64,000 bases of DNA from an uncultured Fluviicola sp. (lineage in GTDB: Bacteria; Bacteroidota; Bacteroidia; Flavobacteriales_D; Crocinitomicaceae): assembly GCF_902168135.1 (NCBI RefSeq), contig NZ_CABHOL010000054.1:62001-126000 (forward strand), in the 5' to 3' direction. The number at the start of each line of letters is the position of its first letter. Within the stretch, counting starts at the first letter, position 1. Below are positions 41,033-49,395 of the stretch, one piece after another. The notes under the pieces are model-generated. The model was not told the origin of the DNA and did not search any database. It was given only the letters and a program-made list of their open reading frames with translations. The translations under genes were made by a program, and so were the position numbers.

Positions 41033-41321
41033 TTACTTTATTTTCTTTGGATTGTTTCTATTATCCCAAAACAAAAGTAATTCAATTCTCTTTTGCTTTT
41101 GATACGATAAAACAAAGTACTGTGCGGATGAATAACAGCTTTTCTTGCTTGTTTCGGCTTCTTGCATTCTGGAAAACCTTTTGGAAAAGTATTTATCGAT
41201 TGGATAGTTTGGATAACCTGATTTATGAATTCCAATTCTTCTTTAGAGGTAAAATGAGTTCGAATATGCAAACGAATGATTCCCAGAGTTTTTTTGATCG
41301 GGCACTCCAGATAATTTGCAT
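41033..41321 (-). pseudogene. RelE/ParE-family toxin disrupted by two frameshifts
   Basis: The toxin begins with an ATG at 41321, 4 nt after the antitoxin stop, as MQIIWSARSKK. It then leaves frame at a run of seven A on the minus strand (41289-41295): eight A would continue into TLGIIRLHIRTHFTSKEELEF. The middle frame has KAVIHPHSTLFYRIKSKR, a ParE hallmark. A second shift at a GAGA (41087-41090) moves the true ending RIELLLFWDNRNNPKKIK into a third frame, which stops at 41033. Three frames together rebuild one ParE protein, so the toxin is probably inactive. A poly-A error alone could not explain both shifts. Confidence 0.85.
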
Positions 41322-41325
41322 GGGA

Positions 41326-41586
41326 TTAAATCTTTAAACCAGGGAATTCTTTCCTAAACTGCTCCAACATCTCTTCATGAGGCGTGCCAGGATCTGAACC
41401 ATTATCGAGTTCTTCCATAGCTAATTGAACTTCTTTCACGACATAATCCGGAATATCTTCTTCCAGGACGTTCGATTTTTGAATCTTAAGACTACGCGCA
41501 TATTCCAACATTTTAGCCACAAAAGTTTTATCTTCTGACTCTATGATCATCTGAACTAAATGTAATTTGTTGTCTGCCGTACTCAT
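41326..41586 (-). CDS. RelB/ParD-like antitoxin
   Basis: An 86-residue protein in front of the broken toxin. The C-terminal half (IPDYVVKEVQLAMEELDNGSDP, then TPHEEMLEQFRKEF) matches Bacteroidota antitoxins of RelE/ParE systems, where the tail wraps the toxin. The frame is open from an upstream codon at 41721, but MSTADNKLHL at 41586 is preferred because a promoter lies just in front. It is intact, so it may be a relic or serve against other toxins. Confidence 0.8.
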   Translation of the reverse strand: MSTADNKLHLVQMIIESEDKTFVAKMLEYARSLKIQKSNVLEEDIPDYVVKEVQLAMEELDNGSDPGTPHEEMLEQFRKEFPGLKI

Positions 41587-41591
41587 AAAAT

Positions 41592-41625
41592 CAAAGATAA
41601 GAAGAAAAATAGTTGTGATTACAAA
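41592..41625 (-). promoter_or_regulatory. promoter of the toxin-antitoxin operon
   Basis: On the minus strand TTTG (41625-41622) and TATCTTTG (41599-41592) are separated by 22 nt, close to the Bacteroidetes -33/-7 arrangement. The -7 element ends 5 nt before the antitoxin ATG at 41586, so the mRNA may be leaderless. Confidence 0.55.
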
Positions 41626-41769
41626 CCCAAAACCCTGAAAACCAATTTTAACAGCTTTCGATATAAATAAGGGATAGTGCTGTTTTAGATGTATTTTGGC
41701 AACCGAACAAATCACTCTCAAAATTTACGAATAGATATCTGTCTATTTTGCCCGGAGTATGTTTCATGG

Positions 41770-41785
41770 TTTGCCATTTGGCAAA
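41770..41785. repeat. hairpin TTTGCC-4-GGCAAA within the TA-panB gap
   Basis: A 6-4-6 inverted repeat in the 311-nt gap 41587-41897. A further GGCAAATTTGC lies beside it. Besides this, the gap holds the TA promoter, an ATTCG repeat and the panB promoter. Confidence 0.4.
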
Positions 41786-41826
41786 CTGGCAAATTTGCAT
41801 GAGGTATGAAGAAACGATCGCTAATC

Positions 41827-41870
41827 CACAATTCCAATGCGTAATTCGGTATTCGTAATTCGGAATTACT
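41827..41870. repeat. ATTCG-word repeat upstream of panB
   Basis: GTAATTCGGTATTCGTAATT and neighbouring bases repeat ATTCG/AATTCGG units. The same word is used upstream of recF (39571-39605). It ends at the panB -7 element. Confidence 0.5.
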
Positions 41871-41878
41871 TAACTTTG
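41871..41878 (+). promoter_or_regulatory. -7 element of panB (TAACTTTG)
   Basis: TAACTTTG matches TAnnTTTG 19 nt before the panB ATG. No good -33 element; the ATTCG repeat occupies that place. Confidence 0.5.
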
Positions 41879-41897
41879 TTAGCTAAATTAATCGCTC

Positions 41898-42713
41898 ATG
41901 TCTGTGCATAAAAATGTAAAACGCGTTACTACGAATGTTTTACAAGAAATGAAGAATTCCGGGACGAAGATTTCCATGCTGACCGGCTACGACTTTTCCA
42001 TGGCCCGAATCATTGATTCAGCCGGAATTGATGTTATTTTGGTAGGAGATTCCGCTTCCAATGTCATGGCCGGACATGAAACGACGCTTCCCATTACTTT
42101 AGACCAAATGATTTACCATGCCGGGTCCGTTGTTCGCGCAGTCGAAAGAGCATTGGTAGTGGTGGATATGCCTTTTGGTTCTTACCAGGGAAATTCCAAA
42201 GAAGCGCTGTCGAATGCGATCCGTATTATGAAAGAATCCGGTGGACATGCCGTGAAACTGGAAGGCGGGATTGAGATCATAGAATCCATTAAACGGATTC
42301 TCACGGCCGGAATTCCGGTGATGGGACATTTGGGATTGACCCCGCAATCCATTTATAAGTTCGGAACATACGTAGTTCGTGCCAAAGAAGAAAACGAGGC
42401 TCAGCGCCTGATTGAAGATGCGAAAGCATTGGAAGAAGCCGGTTGTTTTGCCATTGTATTGGAGAAAATACCTGCGGCATTGGCAGAAAAAGTAGCGAAA
42501 TCCGTTTCTGTACCGATTATTGGTATCGGAGCAGGAAATGGGGTGGACGGACAAGTGTTGGTTGTTCACGACATGCTCGGGATCAACAACGAATTCTCTC
42601 CGCGCTTCCTGCGCAAGTACGCCAATCTCTACGATATCATGACGGAAGCTGTCAAGAACTACATAGATGACGTGCGCAGCGGTGATTTCCCGAACCAAAA
42701 CGAACAATATTAG
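41898..42713 (+). CDS. panB: 3-methyl-2-oxobutanoate hydroxymethyltransferase
   Basis: PanB makes ketopantoate from alpha-ketoisovalerate and methylene-tetrahydrofolate, first step of pantothenate synthesis. The 271-residue length and blocks are standard: [63 protein letters not shown], and [10 protein letters not shown]-like [18 protein letters not shown]. The pseudouridine synthase gene follows after 3 nt. Confidence 0.97.
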   Translation: MSVHKNVKRVTTNVLQEMKNSGTKISMLTGYDFSMARIIDSAGIDVILVGDSASNVMAGHETTLPITLDQMIYHAGSVVRAVERALVVVDMPFGSYQGNSKEALSNAIRIMKESGGHAVKLEGGIEIIESIKRILTAGIPVMGHLGLTPQSIYKFGTYVVRAKEENEAQRLIEDAKALEEAGCFAIVLEKIPAALAEKVAKSVSVPIIGIGAGNGVDGQVLVVHDMLGINNEFSPRFLRKYANLYDIMTEAVKNYIDDVRSGDFPNQNEQY

Positions 42714-42716
42714 TAG

Positions 42717-43433
42717 ATGGAGCAAATCCGCCCGGAAGATGTACTGTATGAGGATAACCATTTGATGGTGGTGAATAAGCACGCAGGAGAAAATGTGCAG
42801 GGAGATATTTCAGGGGATTTCCCGCTGGTGGAAAAAGTCCGGGAATACATCCGTCATAAATTTGAAAAGCCCGGAAATGTTTTTTGTGGTTTGATCCACC
42901 GTTTGGACCGGCCTGTTTCGGGGGCAATTACCTTTGCACGTACAAGTAAGGCTTTGACACGAATGAATAAGCTTTTTGCCGAGAAACATCCGCGAAAGAT
43001 CTATTGGGCGGTCGTAGAAAAAGCACCGAAAGAGAAATCAGGTTATTTGGTTCACCACCTGGTGCGTAACGAAAAGCAAAATAAAACTTACAGCTATAAT
43101 GAGGCGCGTAAGGATTCGAAAGAAGCACGACTGAAATACCGGCTTTTGCTCAGTTCCGACAATTACACCTTATTGGAAGTAGAATTAGAAACGGGCAGAC
43201 ATCACCAGATTCGGGCACAGTTGTCCGCAATCGGATGTATTATTAAGGGCGATCTGAAATACGGTGCGAAACGCTCCAATCCTGATGGCTCTATCTATTT
43301 GCATTCCAGGGAGTTGGAATTTGAACATCCTACAACGAAAGAAACAGTAAAAATAACAGCGCCCGTGCCAAAAGATAAGTTGTGGCAATGGTTTGAAGAA
43401 TCCGTAAAACGGACGATAAATGACAAGCGTTAA
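42717..43433 (+). CDS. RluA-family pseudouridine synthase
   Basis: A 238-residue RNA modification enzyme. The catalytic block HRLDRPVSGAITFARTSKAL (Asp near residue 64) and LETGRHHQIRAQLSAIG are those of RluA/RluD enzymes. There is no S4 domain at the N-terminus, so it resembles short Bacteroidota forms. The target uridine is not known. It starts 3 nt after panB and may share its promoter. Confidence 0.93.
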   Translation: MEQIRPEDVLYEDNHLMVVNKHAGENVQGDISGDFPLVEKVREYIRHKFEKPGNVFCGLIHRLDRPVSGAITFARTSKALTRMNKLFAEKHPRKIYWAVVEKAPKEKSGYLVHHLVRNEKQNKTYSYNEARKDSKEARLKYRLLLSSDNYTLLEVELETGRHHQIRAQLSAIGCIIKGDLKYGAKRSNPDGSIYLHSRELEFEHPTTKETVKITAPVPKDKLWQWFEESVKRTINDKR

Positions 43434-43475
43434 CACGGTCATCAACTAGAAATTACAAATAAACTCTTCTACATA

Positions 43476-45623
43476 ATGAAATTAGTTCCGGTCTTTCTGC
43501 TCTTCACTTCCTTTCTGTTTGCCCAAACAAAATTTTACTATTACCCGGTTGCAACATCTTTGGGAGATCACCATATTATGGCTATTGAAGAAGATGCATT
43601 CGGGCGTTTGATAGTGGGAACTGATAAAGGTGTTTTTAGCTTCAACGGGTTCCAGTCAAAACAGATTGCTTCTTCTAAATTGTATTCCCAGGACATTATT
43701 CAGCTTTTGAAATTGAAGAATAAACTGGTCGGTTTAACCAAAACAGGGCAATTGTTTGAGATCAAAGGAGAAAAAGTCTTGCCAGTGCCTTTGCCACAGG
43801 TTAAAAGCCAGATTTTGAAGCTGGAAAACACGAAAGAAGGGAATTTGAGGTTGCTTTGTCCGGATGCCGTTTATTCCTTTAAGCCAAATCCGTTTACCTT
43901 CATTTCAAAAACGGAAATTCCGTTCTTTGAAAAAGGAAAATCGGAGCTGATCGATTATGTGGAGAACGATAAAGGACGTTTTGCGCTGCTTTCAAGCAAC
44001 GAATTGATTGATGTGAATGAACAGACAGCGCGTACTTTACCCGGAATGACCGGAAGATGGCTGATCAATCAGGATAATAAAGTGATCATTTTTCCTGTAA
44101 AACCGAATTCAGCCATTTCGCTGCAGTATATCAATAAGCGTTTTAAGAACCTGAATAAATTAATTGGTGCTTTCAATCATTCCATCCAAAAAGTGGTGCA
44201 CATTGATGAAAAAGTATACCTGCTTTCAGAAACGGGGATGATTGTGTTGAAAGCCGGCGATATGCGCGTGAAATCCATTATTGTGGGACTGCATGTAACG
44301 GCTGTTTTTAAGGATAGGAACAGCAATATCTGGCTCGGAACAAAGTCGAAAGGCCTGTATTGTATCCCGGCAGGATCTTACAAATTGGTAAATTCAACGG
44401 AATTCAACTTTCTTGACCTGTACAAGGATGGAATTGTGGCACGCAGTAATTCCGGGGAAATGATGGTCCTGAATAAATTTGGACGCAAAGTGCGAAATGT
44501 GGTTCAAAAAGAAGGGACCACTCAGAAAAATTGGAAGCCAGGGGGAGCATTCTCCGTGCCTCTGATCCTGGGAGACGAGTTTGTGAAAGAACTTATTCCA
44601 CTTCAAAATGAGGATTTCCTGATTGTTTCTTCCAAAGGATTATTCACAATACAAGCGAAAACAGAAAAAGAATTACGTGAAAAACTCGTAAAAGGCAAGG
44701 AGCGACAGGTGATTTTGGAAAGCCCGGTGAAATTATTTCAGCAGTCGGATACGAATGAAGTGCTGTTCTCCAACCTGGAAGGATTGTTTACACTCAATCT
44801 GAGCACCCTGGAATACCGTTCGATCCGTTATTTCAATGAAATTATCGACCCTTCGGAAATTCTTTTTCACAAGAATTGCTGGTATGTTCTGAGTGCTGCT
44901 AATAAGATTTTTACGATTAAAAACGGGAAAGTAGCCCACGAAGTGAACTTCCGTGAGAACGGGAGTAATCTGTTGGTTTCCAAACTAAAAATTTTCAATG
45001 ATCAATTCTATATCCTTTCGGATAAAACACTTTACCGAACGAAGAAGCTCACTGGTAATCTGGAGCGATTGGAAGAACTTTCCCGCATGAATAACTTGTT
45101 CTTAAGGGATTTTGTAGTTCTCGACGACAAAGTCTATGTTGCTACTCAATTCGGCTTGTTTGCATTCAAATGGGAAAAGATGAAAACAGACTTTCCATCT
45201 TTTATTCTGGGAAAACCGAGCGGGGATCACCAGGAGGAAAACGGAAATAAGTTTGAAGCTGCAAATACGGAGGTAACAATTCCATATGAATTGGTAGAAT
45301 TAATGGGGAACCACCCGTATGAATTGCAATACCGTTTGATCCGGAATGGGGAAAATGATCAAATTCATTGGTCGAATACTTCCCTTGGTCTGACCAAACT
45401 TACCTTCGAGCATTTGAGTTCAGGTTCTTATTCATTGGAACTGCGATTGTTTGATCCCGGGACCGGCCGCTACTCCGATCCGGAAAGCACTCGTTTTAAA
45501 ATTCGGGCTTCCTGGTATGAAGATACATTGATTTGGTTCATAGCAGGTATTTTAGTTGGCTTCTTCGGCCTGCTTTATTTGAAACGCAGAAAACGTCTGA
45601 AAAAACTCGAACTCAACAAGTAA
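43476..45623 (+). CDS. membrane-anchored propeller sensor protein with Y_Y_Y-like domain
   Basis: A 715-residue protein. The signal peptide is about residues 1-16 (LFAQ). Repeated blades such as EDAFGRLIVGTDKGVFSFNG and RNSNIWLGTKSKGLYCI give the two-component-propeller pattern, covering the N-terminal half. Near residues 595-675 there is a Y_Y_Y-like beta domain (TIPYELVELMG to TRFKIRASWY). It ends with one helix (LIWFIAGILVGFFGLLYL) and a basic tail. Hybrid sensors of this type normally continue into a kinase; here there is none, and the kinase is the next gene, 10 nt away. Confidence 0.78.
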   Translation: MKLVPVFLLFTSFLFAQTKFYYYPVATSLGDHHIMAIEEDAFGRLIVGTDKGVFSFNGFQSKQIASSKLYSQDIIQLLKLKNKLVGLTKTGQLFEIKGEKVLPVPLPQVKSQILKLENTKEGNLRLLCPDAVYSFKPNPFTFISKTEIPFFEKGKSELIDYVENDKGRFALLSSNELIDVNEQTARTLPGMTGRWLINQDNKVIIFPVKPNSAISLQYINKRFKNLNKLIGAFNHSIQKVVHIDEKVYLLSETGMIVLKAGDMRVKSIIVGLHVTAVFKDRNSNIWLGTKSKGLYCIPAGSYKLVNSTEFNFLDLYKDGIVARSNSGEMMVLNKFGRKVRNVVQKEGTTQKNWKPGGAFSVPLILGDEFVKELIPLQNEDFLIVSSKGLFTIQAKTEKELREKLVKGKERQVILESPVKLFQQSDTNEVLFSNLEGLFTLNLSTLEYRSIRYFNEIIDPSEILFHKNCWYVLSAANKIFTIKNGKVAHEVNFRENGSNLLVSKLKIFNDQFYILSDKTLYRTKKLTGNLERLEELSRMNNLFLRDFVVLDDKVYVATQFGLFAFKWEKMKTDFPSFILGKPSGDHQEENGNKFEAANTEVTIPYELVELMGNHPYELQYRLIRNGENDQIHWSNTSLGLTKLTFEHLSSGSYSLELRLFDPGTGRYSDPESTRFKIRASWYEDTLIWFIAGILVGFFGLLYLKRRKRLKKLELNK

Positions 45624-45633
45624 TCCCAAAACA

Positions 45634-47514
45634 ATGAAACGGTTACTACTACTCACTTTACTGTTGAGCTTTTCTTTTTTGAAGGGGACTGCACAGTGTG
45701 ATACTAACAAGATCAATACAAGGAATGACAAAGTATTGAACCTGTGCTATGAAAACCCTAAAGCTGCAATTGCAGAATGCCGGAAGATTGCTGCTCAGGC
45801 AAATACCTGTAAATTTCACATCGGAGAGATCCGCGCTTATATCCGTATCGGTATTGCTTACGATGTGCTCTCTCAAACAGACTTGTCTATTGATAATTAC
45901 AAAAAAGCGCTGGCAATTTCAGAGGAACAAAAATACCTGAAAGGAATTGCTTCGTGTCAGAATAACCTGGGGCTCATTTATTGGAGAAAGAATGAACTGA
46001 ACCGAGCGATCCGGTCCTTCCACCAGGCGAAATTGTATTTCGAGAAAATGGCTGATTACATCAACGTTGGAGCTACCCAAAATAACCTTGGCCTGATCTA
46101 TGAAGAGTTGGACCTTGAAAAAACAGCTTTATTTTGGTACCGGAAAAGTATCGCTTCTTACAAAAAGGGGAATGACAAAGATCAGATCCTGGATACCTAT
46201 TCCAATATGGGTACGGCTTTCAATGCCCTGAATAAAGGAGATTCCAGTTTGCATTATTCGGAATTGGCCATTCAGGGATATAGAAGAACTTCCAACAAGT
46301 ACGGGCTGGCTATTGTTTTGTGCAATAAAGCAATGATCCTCGATGATTATAAGCGTTATGAAGAAGCATTGAAAATATATGAGGAAAGTGCAGCATTGTC
46401 GAAAAAGATCGAGAACGAATATTTGTACCTGAGTGTCCTTATTAATTGGGCAAGATTGAACAGGGATATGAAAAATACCCCGAAAGAAGAAAAAATCCTT
46501 TTGGAAGCATTGCCAATCGCTGAAAAACTGAAAGCGAATGAACAGCTGTATAAAGTTTATAAGGCCTTGGGTGAAATATACCTGGACCGGAACGAAAACC
46601 AAAAAGCGAAGCTTCTGTGGAATAAATATGAAATTTATCACCAGCGTTATTATATGGATCTGCGCGATCGTACAATAGCTAAAACAGATGCCATTTACGA
46701 TATCAAATCCGAAAAACAACAGACAGAATTATACCGGAAGAAAAAAGATGCAGAACTGCTTCAGCAGCAATTGAAAAGGAAAGCGGAAAATACCTGGTGG
46801 ATTGTTTTGGTATCGTTATTGGCCCTGACAGTGATAACCCTGGTCTTTTACTTCGTCAGACGTTCGTTGAAAAAAGAATTACTAACTCAGCAGCAAGTGT
46901 TCCATGCTACGAACGAAGAACGGAAACGTATTTCTTACGATTTGCATGATTTGGTAGGTTCACAATTGAGTTTTGTGGTCAATAACCTGGAATTGCTTGC
47001 ATTTAGCGACAAGGAAAACAAACGTATCAACAGAACATTTATGATGAGCCAGGAAGCCATGAGTTCTTTGCGGGATACTGTTTGGGCTTTACATTCTGAA
47101 AATATGTCTTCAAAGGTGTTGTTAGACCGCATGAAGAACGTGGCTAAGAAATGGCTGGAAGATAATTCCATTGAGGTTAAATTTAACGTTCAGATGGAAG
47201 ATTGCGTTCTTGATCCCGGAGTTTCGCTGCATGTTATGCGCATTTTCCAGGAAGGAATCAGCAATATCTACAAACATGCCAAGACCAAAAAAGTGGAAAT
47301 AAACCTGAAAGAAGATGGAGATTACCTGGTGCTTTCCATGGAAGACTTCGGAGTGGGATTTGATCCGGAAATAAAACCGGAATTCCACTACGGACTAAAA
47401 AGCATCGAACAGCGTGTGGAAAAGATAGGTGCAGTTTATTCCATGACCAAAAGCCCGGATCACAGCGGTATGGTCTTGTTGCTCCGCTGGAAGAAAAATA
47501 GCACAATTGCGTAA
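45634..47514 (+). CDS. TPR sensor histidine kinase (HisKA_3 type)
   Basis: A 626-residue membrane kinase. The signal peptide is followed by five to seven TPR units (for example ASCQNNLGLIYWRKNELNRAIRSF), then a transmembrane helix (TWWIVLVSLLALTVITLVFYFV, about residue 388-409). The dimerisation/phosphoacceptor helix is ERKRISYDLHDLVGSQLSFV (His about residue 438), and the ATPase has N-box RIFQEGISNIYKHA and G1 EDFGVGF. It is followed by its likely LuxR-type partner. It may also receive a signal from the propeller protein upstream. Confidence 0.93.
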   Translation: MKRLLLLTLLLSFSFLKGTAQCDTNKINTRNDKVLNLCYENPKAAIAECRKIAAQANTCKFHIGEIRAYIRIGIAYDVLSQTDLSIDNYKKALAISEEQKYLKGIASCQNNLGLIYWRKNELNRAIRSFHQAKLYFEKMADYINVGATQNNLGLIYEELDLEKTALFWYRKSIASYKKGNDKDQILDTYSNMGTAFNALNKGDSSLHYSELAIQGYRRTSNKYGLAIVLCNKAMILDDYKRYEEALKIYEESAALSKKIENEYLYLSVLINWARLNRDMKNTPKEEKILLEALPIAEKLKANEQLYKVYKALGEIYLDRNENQKAKLLWNKYEIYHQRYYMDLRDRTIAKTDAIYDIKSEKQQTELYRKKKDAELLQQQLKRKAENTWWIVLVSLLALTVITLVFYFVRRSLKKELLTQQQVFHATNEERKRISYDLHDLVGSQLSFVVNNLELLAFSDKENKRINRTFMMSQEAMSSLRDTVWALHSENMSSKVLLDRMKNVAKKWLEDNSIEVKFNVQMEDCVLDPGVSLHVMRIFQEGISNIYKHAKTKKVEINLKEDGDYLVLSMEDFGVGFDPEIKPEFHYGLKSIEQRVEKIGAVYSMTKSPDHSGMVLLLRWKKNSTIA

Positions 47515-47550
47515 TTGGAAATAGCAGAATAAATTACCACATTTGTTACT

Positions 47551-48204
47551 ATGGGAATTTGTCCAATTGGAATTGTCGATGACAAAGTGTACAATGTACA
47601 AATCCTGACTGAAAAGCTGGAAGCGAAGTCGGGAGTGAAAATAACGATGTCTGCATTTAACGGTCAGGCATTCCTGCACTTACTTCCGACCCTGAACCCG
47701 CTTCCGGAAATTATATTCATGGATATCGATATGCCGCTAATGGATGGGATCGAAGCTGTAAAACAAGCGAAAGTACTTTATCCGCAGATCCATTTTATCA
47801 TGATCACCGTTTTTGACGATGAAGAGCGTATTTTTTCAGCTATCCAGGCCGGAGCAAGCGGTTATCTGCTCAAAGATGAATCCATAGCGAATCTGCATCA
47901 GGCAATTGACAACGTACTGCAATTCGGGGCGGCGCCATTAGCTCCGGCGATTGCCAAAAAAGCATACAATTTTATCCAAAACCAACCTACGGAAACATCC
48001 AGTCAGGAAACAACTCCATTAAGTTCACGCGAAATGGATATCCTGAACTGCCTGGCTCAGGGAAAAAGCTATACTACGATTGCAGATGAATTATTCATTA
48101 GTCCGCATACAGTGCGTAAGCACATGACCAATATCTACGAAAAACTGCACGTAAACTCCAAAGTAGAAGCCGTTCGACTGGCCATGCAAAAGAAATGGGT
48201 TTAG
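47551..48204 (+). CDS. LuxR-family response regulator
   Basis: A 217-residue regulator. The receiver domain has VDDK at residues 9-12 and the phosphoacceptor Asp in EIIFMDIDMPLMDG. The HTH is LSSREMDILNCLAQGKSYTT to EKLHVNSKVEAVRLA, a NarL/LuxR type. Cognate to the kinase gene 36 nt upstream. The targets are not identified. Confidence 0.94.
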   Translation: MGICPIGIVDDKVYNVQILTEKLEAKSGVKITMSAFNGQAFLHLLPTLNPLPEIIFMDIDMPLMDGIEAVKQAKVLYPQIHFIMITVFDDEERIFSAIQAGASGYLLKDESIANLHQAIDNVLQFGAAPLAPAIAKKAYNFIQNQPTETSSQETTPLSSREMDILNCLAQGKSYTTIADELFISPHTVRKHMTNIYEKLHVNSKVEAVRLAMQKKWV

Positions 48205-48206
48205 AG

Positions 48207-48347
48207 GAATAATTATCAATTATCAGCGAGTTAATTATCAAGTTTAAGATCTTGGTAATTTAAAAGACTAAAAACAGATAGTACTAGCCCAACTGAAATG
48301 ATATTTGATACTTGATAATTCATCCATTCATCATTGATAATTATTTC
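48207..48347. repeat. 141-nt element with inverted ATTATCAA-word arms
   Basis: The left arm (48207-48242) reads GAATAATTATCAATTATCAG and on, and the right arm (48311-48347) in reverse complement reads GAAATAATTATCAATGATGA and on; both end AATTATCAAG. They enclose 68 nt with no reading frame. The element fills the space between two convergent genes. Confidence 0.7.
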
Positions 48348-49392
48348 AGAATCCGCTAAACTCCTTCGGACACTGATACCTTCTGCGCATACTCTTGCTG
48401 TTCACATTCTTGGAGAACAATACCTTTGTCGGGATTTCGAACAGGAGAGAAATTTCATGACTTCCGTAACTACTGGTTTTCAAACGGGAAATCGTCATGT
48501 CAAAATTATAAGTTACCCGCCACAAAGTTTCATACTTGGTACGCAGGTTCAAGCCAAGAGTAAAAATAAACGAATCGTATTGTTTGAAACTCATTGCTGC
48601 AGTTCGGTTGCGCATCCAGATCCCGATAATAAACGGCTGGCTGATGAAATTACTACCCACACTGAAAGTTCTGAATTCGTTCTGCATTTCGTAAACAATT
48701 CCCGGAGAAACCACAAATTCATTGAAAAGCAGGTTGGATGAACCATGGAATACCAATTTAAAGGGCAATTTTTCCGCATCTGCCAGGAAAGCATCCTTTG
48801 GCTGGGATAAATGATGAATCGCACCTCCAAGTGTTACGTTAAAGCGTTTAAATGCGCCTCTTTGTTTCCGGGTCGAACCGTTGAACCGAGCCACTAGCCC
48901 TGCGTTGAAGTCTGCATAGGAAACACTGTTGTAATTGGGTCTGTTGAAACTGCTTTCTTTAATTTTTCCCATCGTTTCGTCCAACTGATCGGAAAAAGTC
49001 AATTTCGACCAATCGATATTCTTAGTGATAAACCCGCCGCTCACACCGGCCTGCAGGATAAAATTCTTCGTATCAACAGGTCTGTATGAGTAATTGACAT
49101 ATCCGCCTGCCGTTCTCAGTAATGCTTCACCACCCACATCTGAATAAGCCATGATCCCAAGTCCCATTTTATACATGGTTTGTGCTTCGGCAGAGAAGGA
49201 AAAGGTATTGAACCTTCCGGGAATAGGTCCCCACAAAGAACGTGCGTTCAGTCTTATTCCAATTCCATTGTTGACAGCGGTCATGGAAGGATTGTAATAG
49301 ATCGGGTTGTTGTAGAACTGCGAAAAATTGGGGTCTTGCGCGTATGCGGATCCGGCAGTAATGAACACTATGAATAAAATCAGTCCTTTCAT
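48346..49392 (-). CDS. PorP/SprF-family T9SS membrane protein
   Basis: A 348-residue outer-membrane protein. The signal peptide is about residues 1-18. QDPNFSQFYNNPIYYNPSMTAV is the characteristic start of PorP/SprF proteins, and the rest shows beta strands of a barrel. Family members help export or hold partner T9SS adhesins with type B C-terminal signals. It starts 3 nt after the giant adhesin stop, so the pair is one transcription unit. Confidence 0.94.
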   Translation of the reverse strand: MKGLILFIVFITAGSAYAQDPNFSQFYNNPIYYNPSMTAVNNGIGIRLNARSLWGPIPGRFNTFSFSAEAQTMYKMGLGIMAYSDVGGEALLRTAGGYVNYSYRPVDTKNFILQAGVSGGFITKNIDWSKLTFSDQLDETMGKIKESSFNRPNYNSVSYADFNAGLVARFNGSTRKQRGAFKRFNVTLGGAIHHLSQPKDAFLADAEKLPFKLVFHGSSNLLFNEFVVSPGIVYEMQNEFRTFSVGSNFISQPFIIGIWMRNRTAAMSFKQYDSFIFTLGLNLRTKYETLWRVTYNFDMTISRLKTSSYGSHEISLLFEIPTKVLFSKNVNSKSMRRRYQCPKEFSGF

Positions 49393-49395
49393 AAT

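Noticed and set aside
41041-41337. Plus-strand frame of 96 codons across the toxin locus
   Set aside because: The minus strand holds ParE motifs in three frames; the plus frame has none.
42099-42782. 227-codon minus-strand frame across panB
   Set aside because: It is the complement of panB and the start of the pseudouridine synthase; composition is His- and Phe-rich as expected for a shadow frame.
46129-46719. 196-codon minus-strand frame inside the histidine kinase
   Set aside because: Shadow of the TPR region, rich in Phe and Ile from reversed Lys/Glu codons.
48207-48347. CRISPR-like reading of the ATTATCAA repeats
   Set aside because: Units are degenerate and inverted, with no constant spacers and no cas genes.
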